The notes: generated from the sequence alone by a model not told the origin. A stretch of 64,000 nt of DNA from Streptomyces sp. WAC08241 (GCA_007858575.1 CP042279.1:2108001-2172000), one strand, 5' to 3'. Counted from the first letter of the stretch, positions 50,153 through 60,887 are shown. A program made the numbers and translations.

Positions 50153-51107
50153 CGAAGCCCACCCTCGGGTCGGCCAGGCCGTACAGCAGGTCGGAGAGGA
50201 GGTTGCCGAGGAGGACGGCGGCGGTGGCCAGGACGGTGAGCGCGGCGAGCAGCGGGAAGTCCACGGAGGTGGCGGCCGTGACGGTGGCGGCGGCGATGCC
50301 GGGCCAACTGAAGACAGTCTCCACGAGGAGGGCGCCGGTGATCAGCTCGGGGACGCGGGAGCCGACGAGGGTGAGCATGGGGAGCATTCCGGAGCGGAGG
50401 GCGTGGCCGGTGAGGACGGTCCGCTCGCTCAGGCCGCGGGCGCGGGCGCCGCGCACGGGGTCCTCGTCGAGGGCGTCGCCGACGCCCTGGCGGACGTACA
50501 GGAAGAACCACGGGAGCTGGGAGGTCCCGAGGACGAGGGCGGGCAGCACGAGGTGGCAGGCGACCTGGTCGAAGGTGACGGTGTCGCTCGCGGTGTCGGT
50601 GAGTCCGCCGGCGGGCAGGGCGCCCAGCTTCAGGGCGAAGAACCAGATGGCGAGGAGGCCGAGCCAGAAGGCGGGGCGGCTTCCAGGGTGTACGCGACGG
50701 AGCTGACGGTCCGGTCGAGGAGGCCGCCGCGGCGGCGCCCGGCGAGGACGCCGAGGAGGGTGCCGAGCGCGATGGCCACGGCGAAGGCGGTGGCGGCGAG
50801 CAGGACGGACCAGCCGACGCGCTCGGTGATGACCTCGGCGACGGGCCGGCGCATGACGGCGGAGTCGCCGAAGTCACCGGTGAGGGCGGCGGTGAGCCAG
50901 TCCCACCAGCGGGTGAGGAGGGGCGGTCGACGCCGAGGTTGGCGCGGAGCTGGTCGAGGTTCTCCTGCGAGGCGGTGAGTCTGGCGGTGCCGGCGTAGGC
51001 CTTGACGGGGTCGAAGGGGAGGCCTCGGCGACGGCGAAGACCGCGAGGGTGACGCCGAGGAGGACGGGGACGGCGGCCAGGGCGCGCCGTCCCGTCATCC
51101 GCGCCAT
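50145..51107 (-). CDS. nikB: Nickel/peptide ABC transporter permease (NikB/DppB-like)
   Basis: About 321 codons from ATG 51107. First helix LAAVPVLLGVTLAVFAVAEA; family text LTASQENLDQLRANLGVD, GDFGDSAVMRRPVAEVI, ARARGLSERTVLTGHALRSG (cytoplasmic EAA loop) and LLVETVFSWPGIAAA. Forms the pore with NikC. Frame shifts lie near 51020, 50930 and 50685. Confidence 0.88.
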
Positions 51108-51129
51108 GGCCCCCAGGGGAGGCGGCGCT

Positions 51130-52743
51130 TCACTTCCGCGCCGCTCCGGCGCCCTTGGGCTTCCAGGTCTCGACGTTCCACCAGGGGCCGGCGGCGAGGC
51201 CGTGGTCGTGCGGCTCGGTCTGGGTGGAGAGGCCGTCCCAGGAGTCGTTCACGACGTAGAGGTGGTCGATGTGGGTGAGGAAGGTGTAGCCGGGGTTCTT
51301 CACCAGTTCGCGCTGGACGGTGTCGTACGCGGCGTGCCGCCGGGCGGGGTCGTTCGTGCGGCGGCCGTCCTCCAGGGCCTTGTCGACGGTCTTGTTGTCG
51401 TACCAGGCCATGTTGTTGAAGCCGTCGCCGCCGAGGGAGGACTTCAGGAGGAGGTACTGGTCGAAGTCGGGGTCGCCGGGCGAGCCGCCGCCGGCGAGGA
51501 CGGCGTCGGTCTTCATCCGGGGCTCGATGACCTCCCAGGTGCCGGCCTGCGTGGTGATGTCGACGCCGGCCTTCTTGGCGTCGGAGGCGTAGGCGAGGGC
51601 GTGGTCCTGGCGGAGCTTGTCGCCGGAGAGGTACCAGAGCGGGAAGGCGGCGCGGACGCCGTTCTTGACGCGGACGCCGTCGGGGCCGGGCTTCCAGCCG
51701 GCCTCGTCGAGGATCTTCCGCGCCCCGGCGAGGTCGTGGCGGCGCTCGGTGCCCTTGGTGAACCAGGGGCTGTCGGTGGGGACGGGCCCGTAGGCGGGCT
51801 TTCCGGCGCCTTCGAGGATCTTGTCGACCATGGCCTCGCGGTCGACGGCGAGGTCGAGGGCGCGGCGGACGGCGGTGTCGCCGGTCACCCGGTTGTGGGT
51901 GGGGAGGGTGACCGTGCGGTAGTCGTAGGTCTTCGCCGCCCAGGTCTTCTTGGACGTGTCGGCCTTGAAGCCGGCGGCGAGGTTGGGCGGCAGGATGGCG
52001 CCGTCGAGGTCGCCGGCGCGCAGCCGGGTGGCGCGGACGTCGTCGTCCTTGATGATCGCCATGGTGAACTTCTTCACCGGCGGCGCGCCGTTCCAGTAGG
52101 TGGGGTTGGCCTTGAAGCTGAGCTTCTCGCCCTTGGACCAGCCGGTGAGGACGTACGGTCCGGTGCCGATCGGCTTGGTCGTGAAGGCGCCGGTGTTGAC
52201 GTCCTGCTTCGCGGCGACGTGCTCGGGGGCGATGGCGTGGACGGTGCGCTCGGCGAAGGGGCGTAGGGGTACTTGAGCCGGAAGACGACGGTGTCGTCGC
52301 CGACCGCCTCGACGCTCTCGAGGGCGTCGAGTTCGGTGCGGGAGGGGTTGTTCGTCTTCGGGTCGAGGATCGTGCGGTACGTGAAGACGACGTCCTTCGC
52401 GGTGAAGGGGCGCCGTCGCTGAAGGTCACGCCGTCACGGAGCTCGTACGTGTAGGTGAGGCCGTCGTCGCTGACGCGGGGCAGTGCGCGGGCGAGGGCCG
52501 GCTTCAGCTTCATGTCGGCGTCGAAGGCGAGGAGGCCGTCGAATATCTTCGAGTTGCCGTCCTTGCCGTAGCCGAGGAGGGGCTGAGGCTCTCGGGCTCG
52601 TAGGCGATGCCGACGACCGCGGAATCCTTGGGCCCGCCGGTGCCGTCGGCGGTGGAGCCGGGGTTCGAGCAGGCCGCGGCGGTCAGGGCGAGGGAGCCCG
52701 CCAGCACCGTGGCCGCCGCGTTGCGGATGGATCGGGCGGTCAT
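51130..52743 (-). CDS. nikA: Nickel/peptide ABC transporter substrate-binding lipoprotein (NikA-like)
   Basis: About 539 codons from ATG 52743. Signal peptide with lipobox (GSLALTAAACSNP), then a family 5 binding-protein fold: TYTYELRDGVTFSDGA, PIGTGPYVLTGWSKGEKL, VRRALDLAVDREAMVDKIL, DFDQYLLLKSSLGG. Frame shifts lie near 52580, 52415 and 52265. On its own the protein could bind peptides; the Nur-box-like site at 52776 points to nickel. An AAGGGG ribosome site lies 11 bases upstream, inside an inverted repeat arm. Confidence 0.84.
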
Positions 52744-52744
52744 C

Positions 52745-52822
52745 GTGTCCGTACCCCTTTGAAGATCAACTGTTTTTGCCAACAGCTTGCAATTAAACAG
52801 TATGTATAAGGGGTACGGACAC
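52745..52822. promoter_or_regulatory. 15-base inverted repeat flanking the nik promoter
   Basis: GTGTCCGTACCCCTT (52745-52759) and AAGGGGTACGGACAC (52808-52822) are perfect reverse complements separated by 48 A/T-rich bases that contain the Nur-like box. The left arm carries the nikA ribosome site. Confidence 0.8.
52776..52792. promoter_or_regulatory. Nur-box-like operator
   Basis: TTGCCA-ACAGC-TTGCAA matches the published Streptomyces nickel-regulator box tTGCaa-N5-ttGCAA at all but one position. It lies 33 bases upstream of nikA. Confidence 0.78.
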
Positions 52823-52837
52823 AGGGCCCCTTACAGG

Positions 52838-52902
52838 GCGCCGGGAGGTCCGCTCACCGGAGCGCCGGGAGGCTCGCTCACCGGGGCGCCGGGAGGTCCG
52901 TC
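52838..52902. repeat. 24-base tandem repeat at the 3' end of the acyl-CoA dehydrogenase gene
   Basis: GCGCCGGGAGGTCCGCTCACCGGA at 52838, again (3 differences) at 52862 and a partial third copy at 52886. The third copy carries the end of the coding frame; the other two lie just after the stop codon. Confidence 0.85.
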
Positions 52903-53961
52903 AGGGCGGCGATCACGTCCTGGTGGCGGCCCGCCGAGCCGAACGCGATCTGGTCGGCCTTGGCCCGCTTGAGGGCGAGGTGCGCGGGGTGCTCCCAGGT
53001 CATGCCGATTCCGCCGTGCAGTTGGACGCACTCCTCGGCGGCGCGGACCGCGACCCCGGAGCAGTACGCCTGGGCGACGGACACGGTGAGCGGGCGTCCG
53101 GGGCGCCCTTGGCGAGGGCGTCGGCGGCGGCGCGGGCGGCCGCCCTGGCCCCGACGACGTCCAGCCAGAGCCGCGCCATGCGGTGCTTCAGGGCCTGGAA
53201 GGAGCCGACGGGCCGGTTGAACTGGTGGCGTTCGCGGGTGTGCCGGACGGTGTCCTCCAGGCACCGTTCGGCGAGGCCCAACTGCTCGGAGGCGAGCAGT
53301 CCGGCGCCCGCGAGCAGGCCGCGCCGGACGGCCGCGCGGGCCGCGTCGGGTCCGGCGAGCCGGGTGCCGGTGCCGGGTTCCGTGGTGACCCGGGCGAGCG
53401 GGCGGGTGAGGTCGAGCGGGGTCCGCGGCTCGACCGTCGCCTCACCGGCCGGTACGGCGTACAGGCCGTCGGCGCGCGGGACGAGGAGGACGTCGGCGGC
53501 GGGGACGTCGGCGACGGCCGCCGCGGAGGGGGCGGACGGCGGGTCCGCGTCCGGTGCCGTCGACAGGGGGACGGCGAGGACCGCGACCGTGCCGCCGCCC
53601 GCGACGGCGGCGAGCAGTTCGGCCGCCGGGGCGCTCTCCGCCGTGAGGGCGAGCAGGGTCTCGGTGGCCACCACCGCGCCGGTGAGGTACGGCAGCGGGG
53701 TGACCGCGCGGCCCAGCTCCTCCAGGACGACGGCGGCTCGCGGTGGCTCGCGCCCTGGCCGCCGAGCTCCTCGGGGACGAGGAGTCCGGCGGCGCCGATG
53801 TCGGTCGCGAGGGACTTCCAGAGGCCGGGGACGTACGGCGTGTCCGTCTCGATCCGGTCGAGGAGGACCGCGTGGCCGGCCCGGTCGGCGAGCAGGGCGC
53901 GGACCGCCGCCCGCAGGTCGTCCTCGGTGTCGGAGTAGAGCAGGTCGGGCTGGTCCGTCAT
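52878..53961 (-). CDS. Acyl-CoA dehydrogenase, small partner subunit
   Basis: About 361 codons from ATG 53961, overlapping the preceding stop (ATGA). Text: [53 protein letters not shown] (C-terminal domain), [20 protein letters not shown] and [20 protein letters not shown]. Paired ACADs of this kind often form heteromers acting on sterol side chains or other bulky acyl-CoAs. Frame shifts lie near 53740 and 53105. Confidence 0.87.
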
Positions 53962-55154
53962 CGCGCGAGGTCCTTCCAGGGGACGTCCTTGTCGTTGCGG
54001 GGCTCGGAGGGCAGGCCGAGGACCCGCTCGGCGACGATGTTGAGGAGCACCTCGCTGGTGCCGCCCTCGATCGAGTTGCCCTTGGAGCGCAGGTAGCGGT
54101 AGCCGGCGTCGCGGCCGGTGAAGTCGACCAGCTCGGGGCGGGTCATGGCCCACTCCCCGTACAGCAGGCCCTCGTCGCCGAGGAGTTCGACCTCCAGGCC
54201 GCTGATGGCCTGGTTGAGGCGGGCGAAGCCGAGCTTCATGGCGCTGCCCTCGGGGCCGGGCTGGCCGGCGACGAGCTGCTGGCGGAGGCGTTCGCCGGTG
54301 AGCCGGGCCACCTCGGCGTCGACCCAGAGGTCGAGGAGGCGCCGGTGCAGCTCGTGGGTGCGCAGCTCGGGGCGCTCGCGCCAGGTGGCGGCGGCCTTCC
54401 CGATCATGCCGCCCTCGCGGGGGATCCGGGCCCCGCCGATGGAGACCCGCTCGTTCATCAGGGTGGTCTGGGCGACCCGCCAGCCGTCGCCGGCCTCGCC
54501 GAGGCGGTGGGCGTCGGGGATGCGGACGCCGGTGAGGAAGACCTCGTTGAACTCGGCCTCGCCGGTGAGGCTGGCGCAGCGGCCTGACCTCCACGCCGGG
54601 GTCGGTCATGTCGCAGACGAAGTAGGTGATGCCCCGGTGCTTGGGGGCGTCCGGGTCGGTGCGGGCGATGAGGATGGCCCAGCGGGCGAGGTGGGCGCTG
54701 GAGGTCCACACCTTCTGCCCGTCGACCACCCACTCCTCGCCGTCCCGGACGGCCCGGGTGCCGAGGGCGGCGAGGTCGGAGCCGGCGCCGGGCTCGCTGA
54801 AGAGCTGGCACCACACCTCCTCGCCGACCCACAGCGGCTTCAGGAAGCGGCGCTTGACCTCGTCGGAGCCGTACGCGAGGAGGGTGGGGGCGGCCATGCC
54901 GAGGCCGATGCCGATCCGGCGCGGGTCGTTGTCGGGGCGCCGGCGGCGGCGAGTTCGGCGTCGACGACCGTCTGGAGGGCGCGGGGCGCGTCGAGGCCGC
55001 CGAGGCCGACGGGGTAGTGGACCCAGGCGAGTCCGGCGTCGAAGCGGGCGCGCAGGAAGTCGGTGCGGTCGGTGGTGGCGGGCGGGTGCGCGTCGAGGAG
55101 GGCGCGGGTGCGGGCCCGGAGGCCGTCGGCGTCGATCGGGTACGGGCCGGTCAT
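53958..55154 (-). CDS. Acyl-CoA dehydrogenase, large partner subunit
   Basis: About 399 codons from ATG 55154, overlapping the quinone oxidoreductase stop (ATGA). FAD/acyl domains: [77 protein letters not shown], with VERVLGLP-type end ([12 protein letters not shown]). No catalytic Glu can be assigned with certainty from the text. Frame shifts lie near 54940 and 54585. Partner of the following gene. Confidence 0.89.
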
Positions 55155-56117
55155 GCGAGGACCCCTTCCGGGAGGACGACCAGGCGGCCGGTGGTGGCGC
55201 TGTCGGCGACGCGCCGGACGGCGTCGGCCGCGCCCGCGAAGGGGACGCGTTCCGCGACGAGCGGCTTGATCAGGCCCTTGGCGGCGTAGGCGGTGAGGGT
55301 CTCGTGGCAGCGGGCGACGGAAGCGGGGTCCTTCGCCGCGTACAGGCCCCAGTGGAGGCCGAGGACCGAGTAGTTCTTCACCAGGGCGTGGTTGAGGGCG
55401 GGGGCGGGGACGGTGCCGCTCGCGAAGCCGACGACCACGATCCGGCCCTCGAAGGCGACGCACTTCGCGGACTGCCGGTAGGCCTCGCCGCCGACCGGGT
55501 CGTAGATCACGTCGGCGCCCCGGCCGCCGGTCGCGGCCTTGACGGCGGCGACGACGTCCTCGGAGCGCCGGTCGATCACCAGGTCGCACCCCAGGGCGCG
55601 GGCGACGGCGGCCTTCTCGGGGCCGCCGACGACGCCGATGACGGTGGCGCCGGCCGCCTTGCCGAGCTGGACGGCCGCGCTGCCGACGCCGCCGGCCGCC
55701 GCGTGGACGAGGAGGGTCTCGCCCTCCTTCAGGGCGGCGCGGCGGTGCAGGCCGAACCAGCCGGTCTGGTAGCCGATGTGGAGGGCGGCGGCCTCGGCGT
55801 CGTCGAGGGCCTCGGGGCCGGGAGCAGCCCGGCGGCGTCGGCGAGGGCGTGGTCGGCGAAGCCGCCGTGCGGGAGGGCGGTGGTGGCGATGACCCTGCGG
55901 CCGTCCTCGGTCTCGGCGCAGACCTCCACGCCGGGGGTGAAGGGCAGCGGGGGCGCACCTGGTAGTGGCCGCGGCAGAGCAGCGCGTCGGGGAAGTTGAC
56001 GTTCGCGGCGCGGACCCTCAGGAGGACCTGGCCCTCGCCGGGGACGGGCGGCTCCACCTCCTCGCGGCGCATCACCGCGTCCGGTTCGCCGTTCTCGTAC
56101 ACACGCCATGCCTGCAT
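55151..56117 (-). CDS. NADPH:quinone oxidoreductase family protein
   Basis: About 322 codons, zinc-independent MDR family. ATG 56117 with AGGAGG 8 bases upstream. N-terminal GroES-like domain ([32 protein letters not shown]) and Rossmann domain ([20 protein letters not shown]), then [18 protein letters not shown] and [13 protein letters not shown]. First gene of a three-gene coupled operon with two acyl-CoA dehydrogenases. Frame shifts lie near 55955 and 55820. Confidence 0.89.
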
Positions 56118-56137
56118 CCGGAAGCCTCCTCCGTACC

Positions 56138-56168
56138 GAGCGGTCGGTTGCATACTAAGCGGTCGCTT
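56138..56168. promoter_or_regulatory. Paired operator-like sites upstream of the QOR/ACAD operon
   Basis: GAGCGGTCGGTT (56138-56149) and AAGCGGTCGCTT (56157-56168, perfect arms around GT) are repeated with centres 19 bases apart, 20-50 bases before the operon start. They resemble TetR-type operators of acyl-CoA catabolic genes. Confidence 0.6.
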
Positions 56169-56184
56169 GCAGCGAGGGAACCGG

Positions 56185-56769
56185 TCAGCCGGACTTCCCG
56201 GCCGGGCCCTGACGTGCATGCGCTCCCCCGCGGTCCGAACAGGCTCAGGAACTCCACCGGGCCGTCGGAGGTCGGCCCGAACCAGTGCGGGACGCGCGTG
56301 TCGAACTCGGCCGCCTCCCCCGCCGTCAGGACGACCTCGCGCCCGCCGAGGTGGAGCCGGAGGCGGCCCGCGAGCACGTACAGCCACTCGTACCCCTCGT
56401 GCACCCGGGGCTCCGGGCGGTCGTACGGCTTCTCCTGGATCACCTTGTACGCCTGGAGGCCGCCGGGCTGCCGGGTCAGCGGGTACATCGTGCGCCCGTG
56501 CCGCACGATCGGCCTGGCCTTGACCCGGGGGTCGCCCACGGGCGGCGCGCCGACCAGTTCGTCGAGCGGGACGCGGTGGGCGCGGGCGAGCGGCAGGAGC
56601 AGTTCGAGACTGGGCCTGCGCCGCCCGGATTCGAGCCGGGAGAGGGTGCTCACGGAGATGCCGGTGGCGGCGGAGAGGTCGGCCAGGGTCACCCCGCGGT
56701 CCCGGCGGACGCGGCGGAGGCGGGGCCGACCTCGTTCAGGACGGCGTCGATGCGGTCGTCTTCGGTCAT
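56185..56769 (-). CDS. XRE-family regulator with C-terminal cupin
   Basis: About 195 codons from ATG 56769 (MTEDDRIDAVLNEV). HTH: RGVTLADLSAATGISVSTLS with RLESGRRRPSLELLLPLARA; cupin: VHEGYEWLYVLAGRLRLHLG, GEAAEFDTRVPHWFGP. The end is approximate: after FGP a shift gives GERMHVRARPG and a stop near 56185. Another shift lies near 56725. Divergent (68-base gap) from the thioredoxin-reductase-like gene, which it probably represses. Confidence 0.88.
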
Positions 56770-56837
56770 GGCCCCCATATTGCAGGAACGGCAAGTTCGT
56801 TTGCGGGTTCGGCAGGTCCGGAGCGAGCCTCGTCCCC

Positions 56838-57790
56838 ATGAACGCACACACGGAGCAGTACGAGGTGGTGGTCGTCGGCGGCGGCGCGGCCGGGCTCAGC
56901 GCGGCCCTGGTCCTGGGCAGGTCCCGGCGGCGGACCCTGGTCGTCGACGCGGGCGAGCCCCGCAACGCCCCCACGCCCCACATGCAGGGCGTCCTCTCCC
57001 GGGACGGCACGAGCCCCGCCGCGTACCTGGCGGCGGGCCGGGCGGAGATCGCCGCGTACGGGGTGGAGTGGCGGGCCGGCCGGGTGACGGGGGGCGGTGC
57101 CGGACGGGCGGGACGGCTTCACCGTGTCGCTCGCGGACGGCACGGCGGTCGACGCGCGGCGGCTCGTGGTGACGACCGGGCTCGTCGACGAGCTGCCGGA
57201 GATCGAGGGGTGGCCGAGCGGTGGGGACGGGACGTGCTGCACTGCCCCTACTGCCACGGCTGGGAAGTCCGCGACCGGCCGTTCGGGGTGATCGCCCATC
57301 CGGCGATGCCGGCGCACCAGGCGCTGATGGTCTCCCACTGGTCCTCGGACGTGACCCTCTTCCCGCACACCGCCGCCGGGCTCTCGGATCGGGAGGCGGC
57401 GCTGCTCGACGCGGCGGGGTGGAGGTCGTGACCGGCGAGGTCGCCGGGCTCGCGGTGGAGGACGACCGGCTGACCGGGGTCCGGCTCGCCGACGGGAGGT
57501 GCGTGCCGCGCGAGGTGGTCTTCGTCGGGGCGACGCGGCTCGCGGCCCGGGACGGAGTGCTGCGACAGCTCGGCGCGAGGAGGGACGAGACGCCGTTCGG
57601 GGAGTTCGTCGCGGTGGACGGGACGGGCCGCACCAGCGTGCCCGGGGTGTGGGCCGCGGGGAACGTGACCGGTCCGCAGGAGCAGGTGGTCAACGCGGTG
57701 GGCCTGGGCTACCGGGCGGGCGTCACGATCAACACCGAGCTGCTGTTCGGCGACCTGGAGGCGGCGGTGGACGGCGGGACGACCGCGTGA
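56838..57790 (+). CDS. Thioredoxin-reductase-like NAD(P)/FAD oxidoreductase
   Basis: About 318 codons from ATG 56838. FAD motif [40 protein letters not shown], the redox-active CPYC in [19 protein letters not shown], and C-terminal FAD site [20 protein letters not shown]. Substrate protein unknown. Frame shifts lie near 57090, 57215 and 57420. Paired with the divergent XRE-cupin gene. Confidence 0.9.
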
Positions 57791-57832
57791 GAGGCCCCGC
57801 CGCCTGAAAGGCCCCGCCCGGGACCGCCCCGG

Positions 57833-58582
57833 TCAGCGCGGGAACAGCTCGAAGGTGACGGCCGGCCGGCCGCCGAAGCGGTCGGCGGCCCCGCCCGTCG
57901 TCCCGGCGAGGAAGGACCGGACGTACTCCTCCGGGTCCTGGTCCGTCAGGGCCTCGATGTAGGTGCGGTGGCAGAGGAGCGAGCGGACCGCGCGCTCCAG
58001 GCCAGGGCCCGCGTCGACGGCGTGGGTGGGGGTGCTGGAGGCGGCGACCGCGACCCAGCGGACGCCGTCCCACGGCTCCAGGCCCCCTTCCGTCAGCTCG
58101 GGGAAGATCCAGCGGTTCCCGGCGTCGGCCGCCGCGTCCAGGACGGCCCGGCCGACGGCCCGGTGGTCGGGGTGTTCCACGGGCGCCGGGGCCGCCGCCC
58201 CAGGTGTCGCGGTGGTTGAGGGTGACGACGAGCTCCGGGCGGTGGCGGCGGATCGCGGCCGCGATGTCCCGGCGCAGTCCGGTGCCGTACTCGATCACGC
58301 CGTCCCGGTGGTCGAGGAACTCGACGGTGTCCACGCCGACGACGGCGGCGCTGTCCCGCTGTTCGCGCTCGCGCAGCGGCCGCAGACGTCCGGGGCGAGG
58401 GCGCCGATGCCGGCCTCGCCCCGGGTGGCCAGGACGTAGACGACCTCCTTCCCGGCGTCGGTCCAGCCCGCGACGGCGGCCGCGCAGCCGTACTCCAGGT
58501 CGTCGGGGTGGGCGACGACGGCGAGCGCGCGCCGCCAGTCGCCGGGCAGTTCGGCGAGGTCCGGGACAGCGTTGTCGGTCAT
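57833..58582 (-). CDS. PIG-L family deacetylase
   Basis: About 250 codons from ATG 58582, overlapping the upstream SIS gene (ATGA). Zinc motif [12 protein letters not shown] at the N-terminus and [15 protein letters not shown] near the middle; text [20 protein letters not shown] and [14 protein letters not shown]. Likely deacetylates an N-acetylated sugar or its conjugate; the coupled SIS gene supports amino-sugar metabolism. Frame shifts lie near 58385 and 58195. Confidence 0.88.
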
Positions 58583-59507
58583 GAGCGCAGGATACGGGCC
58601 GCCTCCGGGCCCGTCGGACGGTACGCACCGGCGAGGATCACCGACCGCGAGACGTGCCGGGGCCGGTCGGGTTGAGGCCGCGCCGGGCGGCGAGGGCGAC
58701 GGCGAGCCGCTGGGCGCGGACGAGGGCGGCGACCGGGTCGATGGCGTCGGCGGCGAACAGGGCGCCGGTGGACTCCACTTCGTCGCGGAGGCCCGAGGGA
58801 CGGGGCCGAGGCACCAGACGAGGCTGGTCCGGTCGCTGATGCTGATCGGGCCGTGGCGGTACTCCATCGCCGCGTACGACTCCGTCCAGGCGCGGGCCGT
58901 CTCGCGCAGTTTGAGGGCGGCGTCGTCGGCGAGCCCGACCGTCCAGCCGGTGCCGAGGAAGGTGAACTGGCCGCGCCGCTCCCAGACGGCGGGCAGCCGC
59001 TCGTACAGGACGAGTTCGGCGTCCGCGATCGCCGGTCTGAGGTCCACGCCGAGTCCGGCGCGCAGGAGTTGGAGGGCGGTGGTGGCGAACCGGGTCTGGA
59101 CGACGGAGCGTTCGTCGGCGAACCCGAGGTCGAGGACCCGGTCGGCGAGCCGTCCGGCGGGGCTGTCGGGGGCGCCGGTGAGCACGAGCGCGGGGACGCG
59201 CCCGCGGCGCGGGCGAGGAGGTCCACGACCTCGGTGGTGGTGCCGGAGCGGGTGAGGGCCACGATCCGGTCGTAGCCGCGCCCGAGCGGGGTCCCGTCGG
59301 AGGCGGGGAAGGCGTCGGTCTCCCCGCGCCGAGGGACTCGCGCAGGGCGGCGTAGGCGCGGGCCATGAAGTACGAGGTGCCGCAGCCGACGACCGCGACG
59401 CGCTCGCCCCGTTCCGGCAGCAGCGCGGCGTACCGTTCGGCGTCCTCCGCGGCCCGGCGCCAGCAGTCGGGCTGTCCGGCGATCTCCGCGCCGACGTGGG
59501 TGCTCAT
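58579..59507 (-). CDS. SIS-domain sugar isomerase (GlmS C-domain/AgaS-like)
   Basis: About 309 codons from ATG 59507 (GGAGA 11 bases upstream). Two SIS modules without a glutaminase domain: [80 protein letters not shown]. The end is set by [12 protein letters not shown] at 58579, after shifts near 59325, 59205, 58795 and 58650. Probably a ketose/aldosamine-phosphate isomerase or deaminase. Confidence 0.87.
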
Positions 59508-59685
59508 GTCCGGTTCTCTCCTCGCGGGGGCCCTCGGGGCCCTGCCGCGAGTTCTACCGGCGCCCGCCGGAGGGCGCCATGTGCGCGGGGACCCACCGCT
59601 TGACTTTTGCGCGCCGCGGGCGTGGACGCCCGCCGGGCGGCGGGTCGCGCGAGGGGGACGTACCGGCCGCGGGGCGGGGCGCGGG

Positions 59686-60771
59686 TCAGGAGGCCGGAAG
59701 TCGTCCGCCGTCCTGATCCGGTCGCGGATCCAGACGCCGGCGGGCTTGAGCGATCCGGTGCCGGTCCAGGGCCGCCCTTGTCGCAGGTGCCGGTCTTGAA
59801 GACCGCGCCGCTGCGCTCGTCGTCGGAGAAGTTCCAGTTGACCCAACTGATCTTCTTCGAGGCCATGAGGTCGAGGTACTTCTGCGTCATGGTGAAGTCG
59901 TCGGAGCCCTCGCCCGCGTAGTTCTGGGTGCCGAACTCGGTGACGAAGACGGGCAGCTTGTCGGCGGCGCGGGAGAGGGTCTTCAGGTACTCGTCCCGGT
60001 GCGAGTACGCGTAGAAGTGGAAGGTGTACATGATGTTGGCCGCGTTCACCGGACTGGAGACGACCTCGGACTCGGTCGCGCCCTCCGAGACGCCGAACGA
60101 GGACCACGCGCGCGTGCCGACGAGGACCGGGGTCTCGGGGTCCTTGGCGCGGATGACGGGGACGAGCTGCTCCGCGTAGCTCTTGATCCTGGACCAGGAC
60201 ACGCCGCTGGGCTCGTTGGCGATCTCGTACAGCAGGTTGGTCTTGCTCCCGTGGCGCTGGGCGATCTCGGTGAAGAAGGTCTTGGCGCGGGCCAGGTTGT
60301 GGTGGGGGTCGCCCGGGTCGAGCATGTGCCAGTCGACGATCACGTACATGCCGCGCGCGGTGGCCTGTTCGATGAGCGCGTGGGCGAGGTCGGTGTACTT
60401 GCGCGGGTCGGTCTCGTAGCCGTCCTCCTGGACGTACGTGGAGACGCGCAGGACGTCGGCCTTCCAGTCCCCGGCGAGGGCGTCGAGCGAACCGCCCGTC
60501 AGACACCGGGCGTACCACTGGTGCCGTGCGAGGACATGCCCCGGAGCTGGATCGGCTTGCCGTACCGGTTGCAGAGCTTGGTGCCGCAGACCTTGAGCTG
60601 TCCGTTGATCGCGGCCGGGGTGGTGGTGGCCGCCTTGGCCGGCGCGGCGGGTACAGGGGCGGCGTTCACGGCCGGTGGGGCGGCGGCGAGGCCGAGGAGG
60701 AGGGCGCCGAGGGCGGTGCCGGCGACGCCGAGGCGACGCGCGCGGGGTCGTACGGTTCGTGCGGAAGTCAT
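59686..60771 (-). CDS. Secreted GH5 endoglucanase
   Basis: About 362 codons from ATG 60771 (GGAGA 6 bases upstream). Signal peptide (LGVAGTALGALLLGLAAAPPAV), then a family 5 barrel: YGKPIQLRGMSSHG, VIVDWHMLDPGDPHHN, acid/base Glu in YEIANEPSGVSW, FHFYAYSHRDEYL, nucleophile Glu in VFVTEFGTQ and WVNWNFSDD. No carbohydrate-binding module is attached. Frame shifts lie near 60515 and 59775, and the end (59686) assumes a small shift. It degrades cellulose or related beta-glucan outside the cell. Confidence 0.9.
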
Positions 60772-60832
60772 GGGGGTCTCCACGGAACGACGAACGAGGG
60801 CCGGAAACCGGAGGGTTGACGCCTCCGGGACT

Positions 60833-60847
60833 GGAAGGAAACCTTCC
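60833..60847. promoter_or_regulatory. Palindrome upstream of GH5
   Basis: GGAAGG-AAA-CCTTCC, a perfect 15-base palindrome 62 bases upstream of the GH5 start; a candidate binding site for a sugar-responsive regulator. It differs from the GAGCGCTC operators of the GH81 locus. Confidence 0.5.
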
Positions 60848-60887
60848 TAACGAATGGATAGCAGGGTCGTGGACCGCCCCGCAAGGG

